DNA of 64,000 nucleotides from Clostridiales bacterium (GCA_016303065.1 JAEDMJ010000001.1:1-64000); one strand, 5' to 3'; shown: positions 51,270 through 60,171, counted from the first letter of the stretch. Notes: generated by a model not told the origin, from the sequence alone. A program made the numbers and translations.

Positions 51270-52148
51270 TTATTCGGCGGCGGCAATGGCGTCCGCCGGA
51301 GCGTCTTCCGGAAGAAATCCGCTGAAGCCCAAACCCGAGATGCTTTCCAGCGTCTCCATATCCCCGTCCGAAATTTCAAAGTCAAACACTTCCGCATTTG
51401 ACGCGATCCTCTCCGGCTTCAAAGACTTCGGAAGCGGAAGCACGTTTTCTTCAAGGGCATATCGTATGCAGAGCTGAGCAACGGTTTTCCCGTATTTCTC
51501 CGCAATGGCGGCAAGCGTTCCGTCGGAAAGCACCGCGCCCGATCCAAGCGGACTCCAGGCTTCGACGGTGATGCCCTTTTCCCGGCAGTATTTCGCAAGC
51601 AAAAGCTGGGAATACCCGGGGTGGAACTCAATCTGGTTTACCATCGGCATGATGTCCGCGCGCTCTTCCAGCGCTTCAAGGTGCGGAACCTCAAAGTTTG
51701 AAACTCCGATGGCCCTGATCTTTCCGTCACGGTAAAGCTTTTCAAAGGCGCTCCAGGTCGAAGCGTTCAGCTCTTTCCAGTCCGGAGAGACCTTTTCCAC
51801 GGCCGGCCAGTGGACGAGATACAGATCCACATAGTCCGTGCCGAGGTTTTTAAGGGAAGCTTCAAAAGTCTCGACCGTCTTTTGAAATCCGCGGAAGGAA
51901 ACCCAGTGCTTCGTTGTAAGGAAGATATCCTCCCGCTTTACGCCCGATGCGCGGATTCCCTCTCCGACGCTCTCCTCGTTTCCGTATGCAAAGGCGGTGT
52001 CTATATGCCTGTATCCGAGACGCAGCGCGTTTTCGACGCTGACCTTGGCGGCCTGCCCGTTCTCGGTCTTCCAGGTTCCGTATCCGATGCACGGTATCTT
52101 CACACCGTTTGAAAGTGTAAAGCAGTCTGTAAGCTTTTTGAAATCCAT
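51270..52148 (-). CDS. Aldo/keto reductase
   Basis: 292 residues with the full catalytic tetrad: Asp50, Tyr55 (DTAFAYGN), Lys80 (LTTKHW) and His113 (YLVHWP), then IGVSNFEVPHLEAL and the NADP-site ending PLPKSLKPERIASN. It reduces aldehydes or ketones with NADPH. GGAGGA is 9 nt ahead of the ATG. It stands alone with its own promoter (52223-52251) and terminator. Confidence 0.93.
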   Translation of the reverse strand: MDFKKLTDCFTLSNGVKIPCIGYGTWKTENGQAAKVSVENALRLGYRHIDTAFAYGNEESVGEGIRASGVKREDIFLTTKHWVSFRGFQKTVETFEASLKNLGTDYVDLYLVHWPAVEKVSPDWKELNASTWSAFEKLYRDGKIRAIGVSNFEVPHLEALEERADIMPMVNQIEFHPGYSQLLLAKYCREKGITVEAWSPLGSGAVLSDGTLAAIAEKYGKTVAQLCIRYALEENVLPLPKSLKPERIASNAEVFDFEISDGDMETLESISGLGFSGFLPEDAPADAIAAAE

Positions 52149-52222
52149 GTCGGCAATTCCTCCGTATCCGGTGTTTAATCCCCTTGCCCGCGCAGGCTCT
52201 CGGGGCGCCGGGACTTTTTCCT

Positions 52223-52251
52223 ATTATATATTCAAAAAGACCTTCTGTCAA
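52223..52251 (-). promoter_or_regulatory. Promoter of the aldo/keto reductase gene
   Basis: Consensus TTGACA (52246-52251) and TATAAT (52223-52228) on the minus strand with 17-bp spacing. Confidence 0.92.
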
Positions 52252-52303
52252 CGGGACAATTCTCCGTTAAGACGCTCCCTCCCCCGGTTTTGCTCCAAAA
52301 CCC

Positions 52304-52342
52304 AAAGCCGTCTGCCGGAAAACTGTTCCGGCAGACGGCTTT
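52304..52342. terminator. Terminator after mscS
   Basis: 17-bp stem (52304-52320 with 52326-52342) lies just downstream of the mscS stop (52374). The plus strand has seven T; the minus strand ends in TTTGGGTTTT, a weaker tail. Confidence 0.8.
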
Positions 52343-52373
52343 TTTTCCCTTGCTTTTTCCCGGCAAAGGGCTT

Positions 52374-53186
52374 TTATCTGTTTTCGCTGACGACGGAGAT
52401 CCTTGCGGTTGCCGGCTGGATTCCCTTTTCCGCAAATCCGGCAAAGACGCGGTCAGTGACGTCAAACTTGAGATCCCAGTAATCCGCGCCGCTGCACCAG
52501 ACGCGCAGCGTGAACTCTCTTCCGCACTCCGTGGCGTTGGTCTGGACAACGACCGCCTCCGGCTCGGCAAGGACCCTTTGATCGGCGGCGGCGGCCAGCA
52601 TTATCTCGCGGACGGTTCCGGCATCGGTGCCGTAGGCCACCGTGACGGGGATGTCGACGCGCCTTGTCGCTTCGGAGCTGTAATTCACGACGTTGGCGTT
52701 CATCAGCGAGCCGTTGGGAACGGTGATGCGCTTGTTGTCAACAGTGATGAGCTTTGTGTAAAAAACGGTAATGTCGGAGACGGTTCCCTCGGCGCCCGTA
52801 GCAGAAATATAGTCCCCGACGCCGAAAGGCTTGAAAATGAGGATCATGAGTCCGCCCGCCAAATTGCTCAGCGCGCCCTGAAGAGCCAGACCGATCGCAA
52901 GGCCCGCGGCGGAGATCGCCGCAATAAGCGAAGACACGGGAACGCCGAGAATCGCGACCACCGAAACGATCACGAGCGTCCAGATGACGATTTTAACAAG
53001 GCTGCGGGTGAAGCTCTGAACGGAAAGGTCCAGCTTTTTGAAGCCCTTGTTCTTCTGCATAAACTTTCCGGCAAGACGGACGACGACGATGCCCGCCACG
53101 AACACGAGCCCGGCAAACAGAATCTCCTTGCCGATATTCAGCAAACCGGACAAAAGGCTTCCGAGCATCTTTTCCAAAAATACCAT
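52374..53186 (-). CDS. mscS: MscS-family mechanosensitive ion channel
   Basis: 270 residues. Three membrane segments (about 15-40, 60-82, 85-112), the last with the Gly/Ala-rich pore helix (GLAIGLALQGALSNLAGG), followed by the cytoplasmic FKPFGVGDYI and TVPNGSLMNANVVNYS beta-domain. It opens on hypo-osmotic shock. The ATG at 53186 is chosen by GGAAGGGAAAG upstream; a longer in-frame start is rejected because it would extend through the promoter. Confidence 0.93.
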   Translation of the reverse strand: MVFLEKMLGSLLSGLLNIGKEILFAGLVFVAGIVVVRLAGKFMQKNKGFKKLDLSVQSFTRSLVKIVIWTLVIVSVVAILGVPVSSLIAAISAAGLAIGLALQGALSNLAGGLMILIFKPFGVGDYISATGAEGTVSDITVFYTKLITVDNKRITVPNGSLMNANVVNYSSEATRRVDIPVTVAYGTDAGTVREIMLAAAADQRVLAEPEAVVVQTNATECGREFTLRVWCSGADYWDLKFDVTDRVFAGFAEKGIQPATARISVVSENR

Positions 53187-53239
53187 AATATGTATCTTTC
53201 CCTTCCCGATCCGACATACGCGGATTTTTTTCTGCAAAT

Positions 53240-53268
53240 ATTTTACCACACTCCCTCCGGCAAAACAA
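53240..53268 (-). promoter_or_regulatory. Promoter of mscS
   Basis: TTGTTT (53263-53268) and TAAAAT (53240-53245) on the minus strand, 17-bp spacing. Its neighbour at 53299-53327 points the other way, so the two divergent promoters share one short region. Confidence 0.65.
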
Positions 53269-53298
53269 GCCCGCGCAAACATATTTTCGCGGGACTTA

Positions 53299-53327
53299 TT
53301 GAAAAGTTTCCGTCTCTGTGCTATAAT
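53299..53327 (+). promoter_or_regulatory. Promoter of the DUF4380-hisA-type unit
   Basis: TTGAAA (53299-53304) and TATAAT (53322-53327), 17-bp spacing. Confidence 0.82.
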
Positions 53328-53363
53328 CAACAAAATCCACAAAAGATAACCGGAGGAAAAGAC

Positions 53364-54302
53364 ATGTCAGTCAGGATATACGAAAAAGAATACGCCCCAT
53401 TCGGAAAAGTTCTCGCCATGGAAAACGATTTCGTCGAGCTCTGTGTCACGCTTGACGTCGGCCCCCGAATCATCCGCTTCGCCCAGCGCGGCGGTGAAAA
53501 CTTCATGTTTGAAGACCGTGACGCAAGCGTTGTCAACCGCGGAGAGAAATACGACAGCTATTACGGCGAAAACGCCTATTGGCGGACCTACGGCGGACAC
53601 CGCATATGGCTCACTCCGGAAATCGAGCCCAACACCTATTACCCCGACAACGACCCCGTCGAATATTCCGTCAGCGGAAACAGCGTCACCTTCACTCCCC
53701 CGGAACAGGACGCAAACCAGGTCCTCGAGACTCTCACAGTAACGCTTGAAGAAAACGACGGAGTCGCCCAGGTCACAGCCACCGCCACAAACACCGCCGA
53801 CGTTCCCCAGACCTTCGGTCTGTGGCAGATCTCCGTCATGTGCCCGAACGGTCTCGGCATTTTCCCCCAGAACACCCGCGACGCCGGACTTCTCCACAAC
53901 CGCACTCTCTCCCTCTGGAGCTACGCCGATATGTCCGACCCCAGAGTCTGCTGGGGAAAGAACCTCATCTCTGTCCGCCAGGATCCCTCCGTTGACCGTG
54001 CTTTCAAGATCGGCGCGCCCAACGAGCGCGGCTGGCTGGCGTACCTTTGCCACAACGCGCTGTTCGTAAAGCGCTTCCCCTACTTTGCCGGTTCCGCATA
54101 TCCGGACGACGGCTGCAACGGAGAGCTCTACACCAACGCAAAATTCCTGGAGATCGAAAGCCTTTCAAAGCTCGCCCCCGTAAACCCCGGCGACACGCTC
54201 TGCGCCACAGAAGTCTGGAGCATCACCCCGGACGTCGCTCCGGTCTGCGGCAAGGACATGGCCGCCCTTGAAAAGCTCGTGGCAGATTACATCGAGGAAT
54301 AA
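53364..54302 (+). CDS. DUF4380-like protein (galactose-mutarotase-like fold)
   Basis: 312 residues, soluble. Sequence shows VGPRIIRFAQRGGENFMFED near the start, TYGGHRIWLTPE and a long beta-rich segment, the pattern of galactose mutarotase-like domains of the DUF4380 type. The enzymatic His pair of true aldose 1-epimerase is not obvious. GGAGG lies 7 nt before the ATG. It is followed by a HisA-like gene only 2 nt after the stop, so the two are translated together. A sugar-related role is inferred, not shown. Confidence 0.72.
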   Translation: MSVRIYEKEYAPFGKVLAMENDFVELCVTLDVGPRIIRFAQRGGENFMFEDRDASVVNRGEKYDSYYGENAYWRTYGGHRIWLTPEIEPNTYYPDNDPVEYSVSGNSVTFTPPEQDANQVLETLTVTLEENDGVAQVTATATNTADVPQTFGLWQISVMCPNGLGIFPQNTRDAGLLHNRTLSLWSYADMSDPRVCWGKNLISVRQDPSVDRAFKIGAPNERGWLAYLCHNALFVKRFPYFAGSAYPDDGCNGELYTNAKFLEIESLSKLAPVNPGDTLCATEVWSITPDVAPVCGKDMAALEKLVADYIEE

Positions 54303-54304
54303 AA

Positions 54305-55057
54305 ATGCTTTTCCGCCCGTGCATCGATCTTCACGGAGGCAAAGTCAAGCAGATAGTCGGTTCAACGCTTGAAACCGGCAGTCTTCGCGAGAACTTTGTG
54401 TCCGAAAAGCCCCCGGAATACTATGCCCGGCTTTTCGCTTCCCTCGGTCTGTCCGGCGGACACGTGGTCATGCTCGGCCCCGGAAACACCGAAGCGGCCC
54501 TTTCGGCCCTGCGCGCATACCCCGGCGGAATGTCCGTGGGAGGCGGCATAAGCGAAAAAAACGCTGCGCTCTTTCTCGAAAACGGAGCAAGCCAGGTCAT
54601 CGTGACGTCGGCGCTTTTTCCCAACAGCCGCCTCGACATGGCGCGGGCCGCCCAACTCTCAAAAGCAATCGGCCCGGACAAGCTCATTTTCGACCTGAGC
54701 TGCGTTTCGTCGGAGGACGGCTGCCGCATTGCCTGCGACCGCTGGCGCACCGTCACGGACGATTTTCTGACGACGGAGCTTCTTGCTGCCCTTGAACCCC
54801 TGTGCGCCGAGTTTCTCGTCCATGCCGTCGCAAGCGAAGGAAAGCGCGCAGGCGCCGATATGCGCGTTGCGGAAATCCTCACAGATTACGCTTCCCGGCC
54901 GCATCCGCGCCCGGTCACTTATGCCGGAGGGCTCTCCTCCGCCGGGGACGTCTCCGGCTTTCTTCTCCGGACCGAAAGGAAAGTCTGCTTCACGGTCGGA
55001 AGCGCTCTCGACATCTACGGCGGAAGTATTTCCCTGGCCGAACTGTCCCTACTCTGA
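54305..55057 (+). CDS. Eukaryotic-type HisA-like isomerase
   Basis: 250 residues. The opening FRPCIDLHGGKVKQIVGSTL and the LGPGNTEAA...GGMSVGGGIS and HAVASEGKRAGAD stretches resemble the eukaryotic-type HIS6/HisA (ProFAR isomerase, TIM barrel), not the usual bacterial HisA. The reaction would be the isomerisation of ProFAR in histidine synthesis, but no other his gene lies in the window and the partner DUF4380 protein is not a his enzyme. The start is 2 nt after the DUF4380 stop, with GAGGA in its end. Confidence 0.85.
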   Translation: MLFRPCIDLHGGKVKQIVGSTLETGSLRENFVSEKPPEYYARLFASLGLSGGHVVMLGPGNTEAALSALRAYPGGMSVGGGISEKNAALFLENGASQVIVTSALFPNSRLDMARAAQLSKAIGPDKLIFDLSCVSSEDGCRIACDRWRTVTDDFLTTELLAALEPLCAEFLVHAVASEGKRAGADMRVAEILTDYASRPHPRPVTYAGGLSSAGDVSGFLLRTERKVCFTVGSALDIYGGSISLAELSLL

Positions 55058-55083
55058 ATTCACAAATTCTTTATTTTATACAG

Positions 55084-55112
55084 TTGCCTTTTTGTAGAAA
55101 ATGTGCTACAAT
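55084..55112 (+). promoter_or_regulatory. Promoter of the small P-loop gene
   Basis: TTGCCT (55084-55089) and TACAAT (55107-55112), 17-bp spacing, 42 nt before the ATG. Confidence 0.7.
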
Positions 55113-55153
55113 AATTTCGTACCCGGAAATTACAATGTTTGGGGGAGATCATC

Positions 55154-55564
55154 ATGATAAAGTGTATAGTCGGTCTTAAAGGCCACGGAAAAACCAAGCA
55201 GCTCATCGCAATGGTCAATGAAGCCGCCGAGAATGAAAGCGGAAGCCTCATCTGCATCGAGAAGAGCCCGAAGCTCACCTACGACATAAACCACAAGTGC
55301 CGTCTCATCGACACGGTGGATTACAGGGTTTCCGGCTTTGAAAGCTTCTACGGTTTTCTGTGCGGACTCTATTCCCAGAACTACGACATTACTTCAGTCT
55401 TTATCGACAGTCTCTATAAAATAACCGACGACTCCGACGCAGAGCACTCCCGTGAGTTTTTTGAAAAGCTTGAGTATCTCGCCGACCGCACCGGCATCAA
55501 CTTCACCATCACCATCAGCGCAGAAGTTGACGAGCTTCCGGAGATCGCAAAGAAATACATCTGA
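55154..55564 (+). CDS. Small P-loop NTPase of unknown function
   Basis: 136 residues. GLKGHGKTKQL near residue 7 is a Walker A motif; TSVFIDSLYK near residue 80 looks like a Walker B strand. The fold appears reduced to a small ATP- or GTP-binding domain. GGGGGAG is 6 nt before the ATG; a GTG upstream is rejected. The family seems to be restricted in scope and I do not recognise a named one. A terminator follows. Confidence 0.7.
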   Translation: MIKCIVGLKGHGKTKQLIAMVNEAAENESGSLICIEKSPKLTYDINHKCRLIDTVDYRVSGFESFYGFLCGLYSQNYDITSVFIDSLYKITDDSDAEHSREFFEKLEYLADRTGINFTITISAEVDELPEIAKKYI

Positions 55565-55579
55565 GCCCGTTTTGTCCGG

Positions 55580-55624
55580 CGGACGCAGTTCACAGGATAC
55601 TTCCTTTGAACTGCGTCCGTTTTT
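55580..55624 (+). terminator. Terminator of the P-loop gene
   Basis: Perfect 13-bp stem (CGGACGCAGTTCA at 55580-55592 with its complement at 55607-55619), then TTTTT. Confidence 0.93.
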
Positions 55625-55631
55625 GTTTCAG

Positions 55632-55668
55632 AAAAGCGTCCCCCGGCCATTTGCGGGGAACGCTTTTT
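55632..55668 (-). terminator. Terminator of the DUF1540 gene
   Basis: Stem AAAAGCG...CGCTTTT (55632-55638 and 55661-55667) with CCCC/GGGG inside; T-runs on both strands. Confidence 0.65.
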
Positions 55669-55684
55669 TCCGGCGGAAATTTTC

Positions 55685-56008
55685 TCAGCGCTGTTTTCTT
55701 GCCCGAAAGCTTCCGCACTCCGTGCATTCGCAGGAGCCGGAGCCTCCGCCGCAGATGCTGACCCTTTCGGCGCGGCACCTTCCCGATTCGTTGTGGACGC
55801 AGTTTTCAACGTCGCAGCTTATCTCAGTGGCGGAGGAAGCGCTTCCGTAAAGACTGTTGTGAAAGCCGCCGCGGCTTTCGGAGAAAGAGGTGCAGCAGGT
55901 TTCCCCGCAGGAGGACGCGCATTCCCCGGAAACATGGATCCCGTTCCGGCTGCACTTTTCTCCGCAGTTGCTTATGCAGTTGCGGACACTGCATTTCAGA
56001 TCGTTCAT
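55685..56008 (-). CDS. Two-domain DUF1540 protein
   Basis: 107 residues with two DUF1540 units: LKCSVRNCISNCGEKCSRN (N-terminal) and CDVENCVHNESGRCRAE (C-terminal), joined by a Ser/Gly linker. Each unit has four to five cysteines as in the DUF1540 family, often encoded in clostridial spore-forming genomes; a metal site is likely. GGAAGGA lies 8 nt before the ATG at 56008. No function established. Confidence 0.85.
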   Translation of the reverse strand: MNDLKCSVRNCISNCGEKCSRNGIHVSGECASSCGETCCTSFSESRGGFHNSLYGSASSATEISCDVENCVHNESGRCRAERVSICGGGSGSCECTECGSFRARKQR

Positions 56009-56126
56009 TTTGCCAATCCTTCCGAAAAAAAATAAAAAATTATTCCGCGGGGCAAAGCTCCCGCGGAATATAGCATTTTCAGAAAGTGCGCTTTTTATTT
56101 TTACTTTTTGTGGAAAAGCCAGGTTT

Positions 56127-57542
56127 TCAGGCGTTTTTTTCCTCTTTTGAATTTTCCGCTTCTTCGGTCTTTCCGCCCTCCGGCGCGGCTTTTTTGCCCA
56201 GGTATTCCGGAAGCTCAAGTCCCGCCATTGCAAAAACATCCTGAAGCGGGGGAATGGACTTCAAAAGCGAAGAGGCGAAGTTCGCAGTGGAGCTTGAGCC
56301 GTCCTTCGAGCCGCCGTCCCAAACCGTGATCTTGTCGAATTTGAGGTTGCTGATCGCGGAAACCTGAATCTTCACCAGCTCTTCCAGCTTGTCGGCGACC
56401 ATAAGCCTGACCGCCTCGGAAGGATTTCCGCCCGCCGCGTTCACGATCTCCGCAAGACCGTTCGCCTGTTTCAGAAGCTGCGCTTCGATGCCGCGGGCTT
56501 CGGCTTCCATTTTGGCGTATATGGCTTCCGCTTCGCCGCGGGCTTTGATCTTGAGGCGTTCGGCTTCCGCCGCCGCTTCGATCTCGATCTTGCGGCGTTC
56601 AATCTCGGTTTTGACCAGAATGTCCGCCTCAAGTGTCGCCTGCTCCTTGTCGGCACGGGCGATTTCCGCCGCCTTTTCCGCGTTGTAGGCGTCGTGAAGG
56701 GCGTTTGCCGCGGCGATTTTTTCCGCCGCAGTGGCTCTGCGGAGAGCGTCGGCCTCAACCTCGCGGCGCGTGGCGTTGGACTGCGAGATGTCCGCCATGG
56801 CCTTGTTTTCGCCCTGGATCGCCTGGGCGTTCGCATCGGAAACCCGGATGCGCTGGTCCATTTTCGCATTTGCCTCGCCGATTGCGCCGTCGCGGTCCTT
56901 TTCCGCAACGGAACGCTTGGCGTCGTTGATCGCCTTTGCGGCGGCCTCTTTGCCCAGGGCGTCGATATAGCCCGACTCGTCGTTTATGTCGGTCACGTTG
57001 ACGTTGATAAGTCGAAGGCCGATCTTTTTAAGCTCCGTCTCCACGTTTCCGGAAACGGCAAGCAGGAATTTGTCCCTGTCGGCGTTTATCTCTTCGATGT
57101 CCATGGTCGCAATGACCAGACGAAGCTGACCGAGGATGATATCCTTTGCAAGCTCCTGGATTTCGTTGAGCCTGAGGCCGAGAAGACGCTCCGCGGCGTT
57201 CTGCATGATCGCCTGCTCCGTTGAAATTCCAACCGTAAAGCGCGAGGGAACGTCGATTCTGATATTCTGCCTGGACAGCGCGTTTCTGAGGTCCACGCTT
57301 ATGGAAATCGGCGTCAGGTCAAGATACTGATACGACTGGAACACAGGCCACACAAAAGACGCGCCGCCGTGGATGCAGCGTGCGGAGCGGCTCGTTCCGT
57401 CGCTGTTTGAGCCGACCTTGCCGTAAATGACCATGATCTTGTCGGACGGACATTTGCGGAAGCGTGAAACAATGAGGATGAGCAGCATGAACAGGAAAAG
57501 CGCCGCTGCCACACCGAGCACAAGCACGAAGGGATTGTCCAT
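56127..57542 (-). CDS. floT: Flotillin-like SPFH/PHB protein
   Basis: 471 residues. N-terminal membrane segment (about 5-27), SPFH domain (about 30-190, with VIATMDIEEINADRDKFLL), a long Ala/Glu-rich coiled coil (about 200-360) and a charged C-terminus. The layout is that of FloT/YuaG, which organises functional membrane microdomains. It is followed by the NfeD-like gene upstream on the same strand (57567), the usual flotillin partner. AAGGAG is 8 nt before the ATG. Confidence 0.93.
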   Translation of the reverse strand: MDNPFVLVLGVAAALFLFMLLILIVSRFRKCPSDKIMVIYGKVGSNSDGTSRSARCIHGGASFVWPVFQSYQYLDLTPISISVDLRNALSRQNIRIDVPSRFTVGISTEQAIMQNAAERLLGLRLNEIQELAKDIILGQLRLVIATMDIEEINADRDKFLLAVSGNVETELKKIGLRLINVNVTDINDESGYIDALGKEAAAKAINDAKRSVAEKDRDGAIGEANAKMDQRIRVSDANAQAIQGENKAMADISQSNATRREVEADALRRATAAEKIAAANALHDAYNAEKAAEIARADKEQATLEADILVKTEIERRKIEIEAAAEAERLKIKARGEAEAIYAKMEAEARGIEAQLLKQANGLAEIVNAAGGNPSEAVRLMVADKLEELVKIQVSAISNLKFDKITVWDGGSKDGSSSTANFASSLLKSIPPLQDVFAMAGLELPEYLGKKAAPEGGKTEEAENSKEEKNA

Positions 57543-57566
57543 TTTATTTTCTCCTTATAGTTTTTT

Positions 57567-58232
57567 TTACTCTTTGCTCTTTTCCGGCGCAGGGTCTCCG
57601 GATGCCGGAGCCACGAGCACCGCATTACCCAGGACAAGCGTCACGACGACTTTTTCCCCGGTCTTAATAAAACCAGGTTCGTCGCTCAGCGCATCGATTT
57701 CGCAGAGCTTCCCCTGAAGCTCAAGGTTGATCTTTCCTCCGACGATCCGCTGCGGAGGGATCGGGACGTAGACCTCCCCCACAAGTCCGACAGCGTTTGA
57801 AAGGTTGACGCTCCCGCTCTCCTGAAGGCGCATTGCAAGCTTCATTGCCAGAGCAAAAAGCAAGTCCGCCGCCGCTCCGGCTCCGATCCCCGCAAGCGCC
57901 GCCCACACCGGACGGGCCGACATGCTTACGGCCAGCGCGGTCCAGCCGCCGATCACAAAAAAGGCGACTATGCCGCGGAACGTGAAAAGCTTCAGCCCTC
58001 CGATCGTTCCGAAAGCTGCCCGCATCCCGCCGGAATCCTGAAGCTCGCCGCCGTCCGGAAGCTCCGTATCGTCCGGAACACCGTCCCCGTCCACGTCGAC
58101 ATCCGTGTCTCCGCCGGAACCGCCGAGACCGAAAGTCTGCATGACGAACTGGATAAACAAAAGTACGGTAAAGGGCAGCGCTATCAGAAGAACTATCCGC
58201 TGGAACAGCGTCAGCGTTTCCCAAAACTCCAA
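57567..58232 (-). CDS. NfeD-like membrane protein with acidic loop
   Basis: 221 residues: a membrane segment near residues 12-34, then DTDVDVDGDGVPDDTE (an EF-hand/thrombospondin-like calcium-binding loop), two more membrane segments, and a C-terminal OB-fold NfeD domain (GLVGEVYVPIPP...GGKINLELQGKL). NfeD proteins accompany flotillins. A TATAAT-like box occurs at 58285-58290 upstream without a good -35. Confidence 0.88.
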   Translation of the reverse strand: MEFWETLTLFQRIVLLIALPFTVLLFIQFVMQTFGLGGSGGDTDVDVDGDGVPDDTELPDGGELQDSGGMRAAFGTIGGLKLFTFRGIVAFFVIGGWTALAVSMSARPVWAALAGIGAGAAADLLFALAMKLAMRLQESGSVNLSNAVGLVGEVYVPIPPQRIVGGKINLELQGKLCEIDALSDEPGFIKTGEKVVVTLVLGNAVLVAPASGDPAPEKSKE

Positions 58233-58397
58233 GTCTTATCCACCTCCCGTTAAGCGTTCACGCTTTGTCGTTCCGTATGTCAATATTATAGCATATTCGG
58301 AAGTTTTTATCGAATTTCCCCCGTCATCCCCCCGTTTCAGGGCAAGTCGGCTGGAATTCAATTTCAAAACCTCCTCACCGGATCTTTCGTTTTCAAA

Positions 58398-59339
58398 TTA
58401 TTTCGCCGTTTTTTCAAGGTTTGCTTCAAATTCGTCGCCGTGCAGACCCATCAGGCCCGCCGCGGAGATGAGCGCGCCGTATTCCGGCTTCAGCTTCGCC
58501 GGGTATAACTTTGCGCCCGGACAGAGTTTTTTGAAATGCTCCGCGAAACGGCGGTTGTATATACCCGAGTGCTCAAAAACTCCGCCGTAGGTGTACGTCG
58601 GGAGCACGCCGGTTTCCTGCATGATTGCTCTGGCGACAAAGGCCATGCTCTCTGCCGCTTCGTCCAGAATGCGGACGGATACCCCGTCGCCGTTCTCCGC
58701 GCCCAGGTCGGCAAGCCTTGCCGCCGCCGCCAGGTTTGACGGGGCAAAACCTTCCGAGTATATGATGGGGATGATCTCTCTCAGGCTCTCGACGCCGAAC
58801 CACTCGGTCACAAGCTCTCTCAGAACCGTGGGTTCTCCGCCTTCCGCGGCGCGGACTGCGGCGCGCACGACGCGGTTTCCGATGTCGAACCCGCTTCCCT
58901 CGTCGTTCAGGAGATATCCCCAGCCGCCGGCGGAGTATTCCCTGCCCGCCTCGTCCACCGCGGCGCCCATTGCGCCGGTGCCGCTGATGAGTATGATCCC
59001 GGCGTCTCCGCCCGCCGCGCCCAAAAGAGCCATATGCGCGTCGGAATGGAGATATGTGCGGCTGGGCTCAAACCTGTCCCCGCAGAACTGCAGCAGCACG
59101 CTCTCCTCCGCTTCCGCGTCCAGAGCGCTCATGCCCACGGCGATACAGTCGTACCAGTCGGCCCCCGCCGCGTCAAGCAGCCGGTCCACGCCGTCCGCAA
59201 GCGCTTCCCTTGCGGCGTACATTCCAACCGCGTTGAAATTTATTCCACCGCATTCGGCACGGGCGACCACGTTTCCCTTTCCGTCGCAGGCGGCAAGCCT
59301 GCTGTGCGTTCCGCCGCCGTCAACACCAATAAGCAGCAT
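58398..59339 (-). CDS. N-acetylglucosamine-kinase-type ATPase (BadF/BadG family)
   Basis: 313 residues with IGVDGGGTHSRLA (phosphate 1), LISGTGAMGAAV (phosphate 2) and a GGWGYLLNDEGSGFDIG stretch typical of N-acetylglucosamine kinases in this family. It would phosphorylate GlcNAc or a related sugar. Substrate not certain. AAGGAG lies ahead of the ATG. It is 25 nt from the HAD-IIA gene on the same strand. Confidence 0.85.
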   Translation of the reverse strand: MLLIGVDGGGTHSRLAACDGKGNVVARAECGGINFNAVGMYAAREALADGVDRLLDAAGADWYDCIAVGMSALDAEAEESVLLQFCGDRFEPSRTYLHSDAHMALLGAAGGDAGIILISGTGAMGAAVDEAGREYSAGGWGYLLNDEGSGFDIGNRVVRAAVRAAEGGEPTVLRELVTEWFGVESLREIIPIIYSEGFAPSNLAAAARLADLGAENGDGVSVRILDEAAESMAFVARAIMQETGVLPTYTYGGVFEHSGIYNRRFAEHFKKLCPGAKLYPAKLKPEYGALISAAGLMGLHGDEFEANLEKTAK

Positions 59340-59364
59340 AATCCCTTGCTCCTTTTCTCTTTAT

Positions 59365-60171
59365 TCAGGCTTTTGAAAGCTCTTTTTCCAGCTCCGCCAC
59401 CGACGGAAACACAAAGTCCGCCCAGACGTCGCTCTGGGAGGCATATTCCTCTTCCGAAGTTTCCCCCGACAGCACCAGCACCGCGGTCAGTCCGGCGCGG
59501 TTTGCAAATGCAATGTCCGTATAAAGCCGGTCCCCGACCATTGCGGTCTTTTCTGGGGCGATGCCGTACCTTGCAAAAGCCGCCCGTGCCATGGCGCTCT
59601 CCGGCTTTCCCGCGACCCGGGGCGAAACGCCGGTCGCCTTTTCAAACATGGCTGTCATCGCGCCCGCGTCGGGTACGGAGCCCTTATCCGTCGGACACAG
59701 CAGGTCCGGATGCGTGGCAAAGAAAGGCACGCCCTGTCTTATGAAAGCGCAGGCCACGCGGATCTTGTCATAGGTAAGCGTCGTGTCAAACCCCAAAAGC
59801 ACAAAATCCGCTTTTTCTCCCTCTTTTGAAAGCCGGAAGCCGTGCGAGCGCATCAGGTCTTCCAGCGCCGGCGTTCCGAGCACAAAGCCGGAGGCTCCGG
59901 CGCCGAATCTCTGCTCAAGAAGCTGCGCCGCGGCGTCTCCCGAAGTGAAGACGTCCTCTTCCCCGGCCTCGATCCCAAGACGGCAAAGCTTTTCCGCGTA
60001 CAGGCGCGGGGACTTTGAGGAATTGTTTGTGAGAAAAATGTATCTTCCGCCGCGGTTTCGCACGGTTTCAAGAAATTCAAGAGTTCCCGGTATAAGCTTT
60101 TCCCCGAGATATATCGTCCCGTCCATATCCAAAAGCCAGTTTTCAATTTTTCCGATATCCGAAACAGCCAT
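59365..60171 (-). CDS. HAD-IIA phosphatase (NagD-like)
   Basis: 268 residues with LLDMDGTIYLG (motif I nucleophile Asp), FLTNNSSKSP (motif II), AGKPESAM (Lys) and MVGDRLYTDI (motif IV). NagD-like HAD-IIA enzymes dephosphorylate nucleotides or sugar phosphates; here it lies 2 nt after the glycerol-1-phosphate dehydrogenase gene, so a role in that phospholipid or glycerol-phosphate step is suggested. Confidence 0.9.
   Translation of the reverse strand: MAVSDIGKIENWLLDMDGTIYLGEKLIPGTLEFLETVRNRGGRYIFLTNNSSKSPRLYAEKLCRLGIEAGEEDVFTSGDAAAQLLEQRFGAGASGFVLGTPALEDLMRSHGFRLSKEGEKADFVLLGFDTTLTYDKIRVACAFIRQGVPFFATHPDLLCPTDKGSVPDAGAMTAMFEKATGVSPRVAGKPESAMARAAFARYGIAPEKTAMVGDRLYTDIAFANRAGLTAVLVLSGETSEEEYASQSDVWADFVFPSVAELEKELSKA

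Noticed and set aside
52290..53363. In-frame extension of the DUF4380-like gene upstream
   Set aside because: It runs through mscS antisense and the promoter at 53299; the ATG at 53364 has a good GGAGG.
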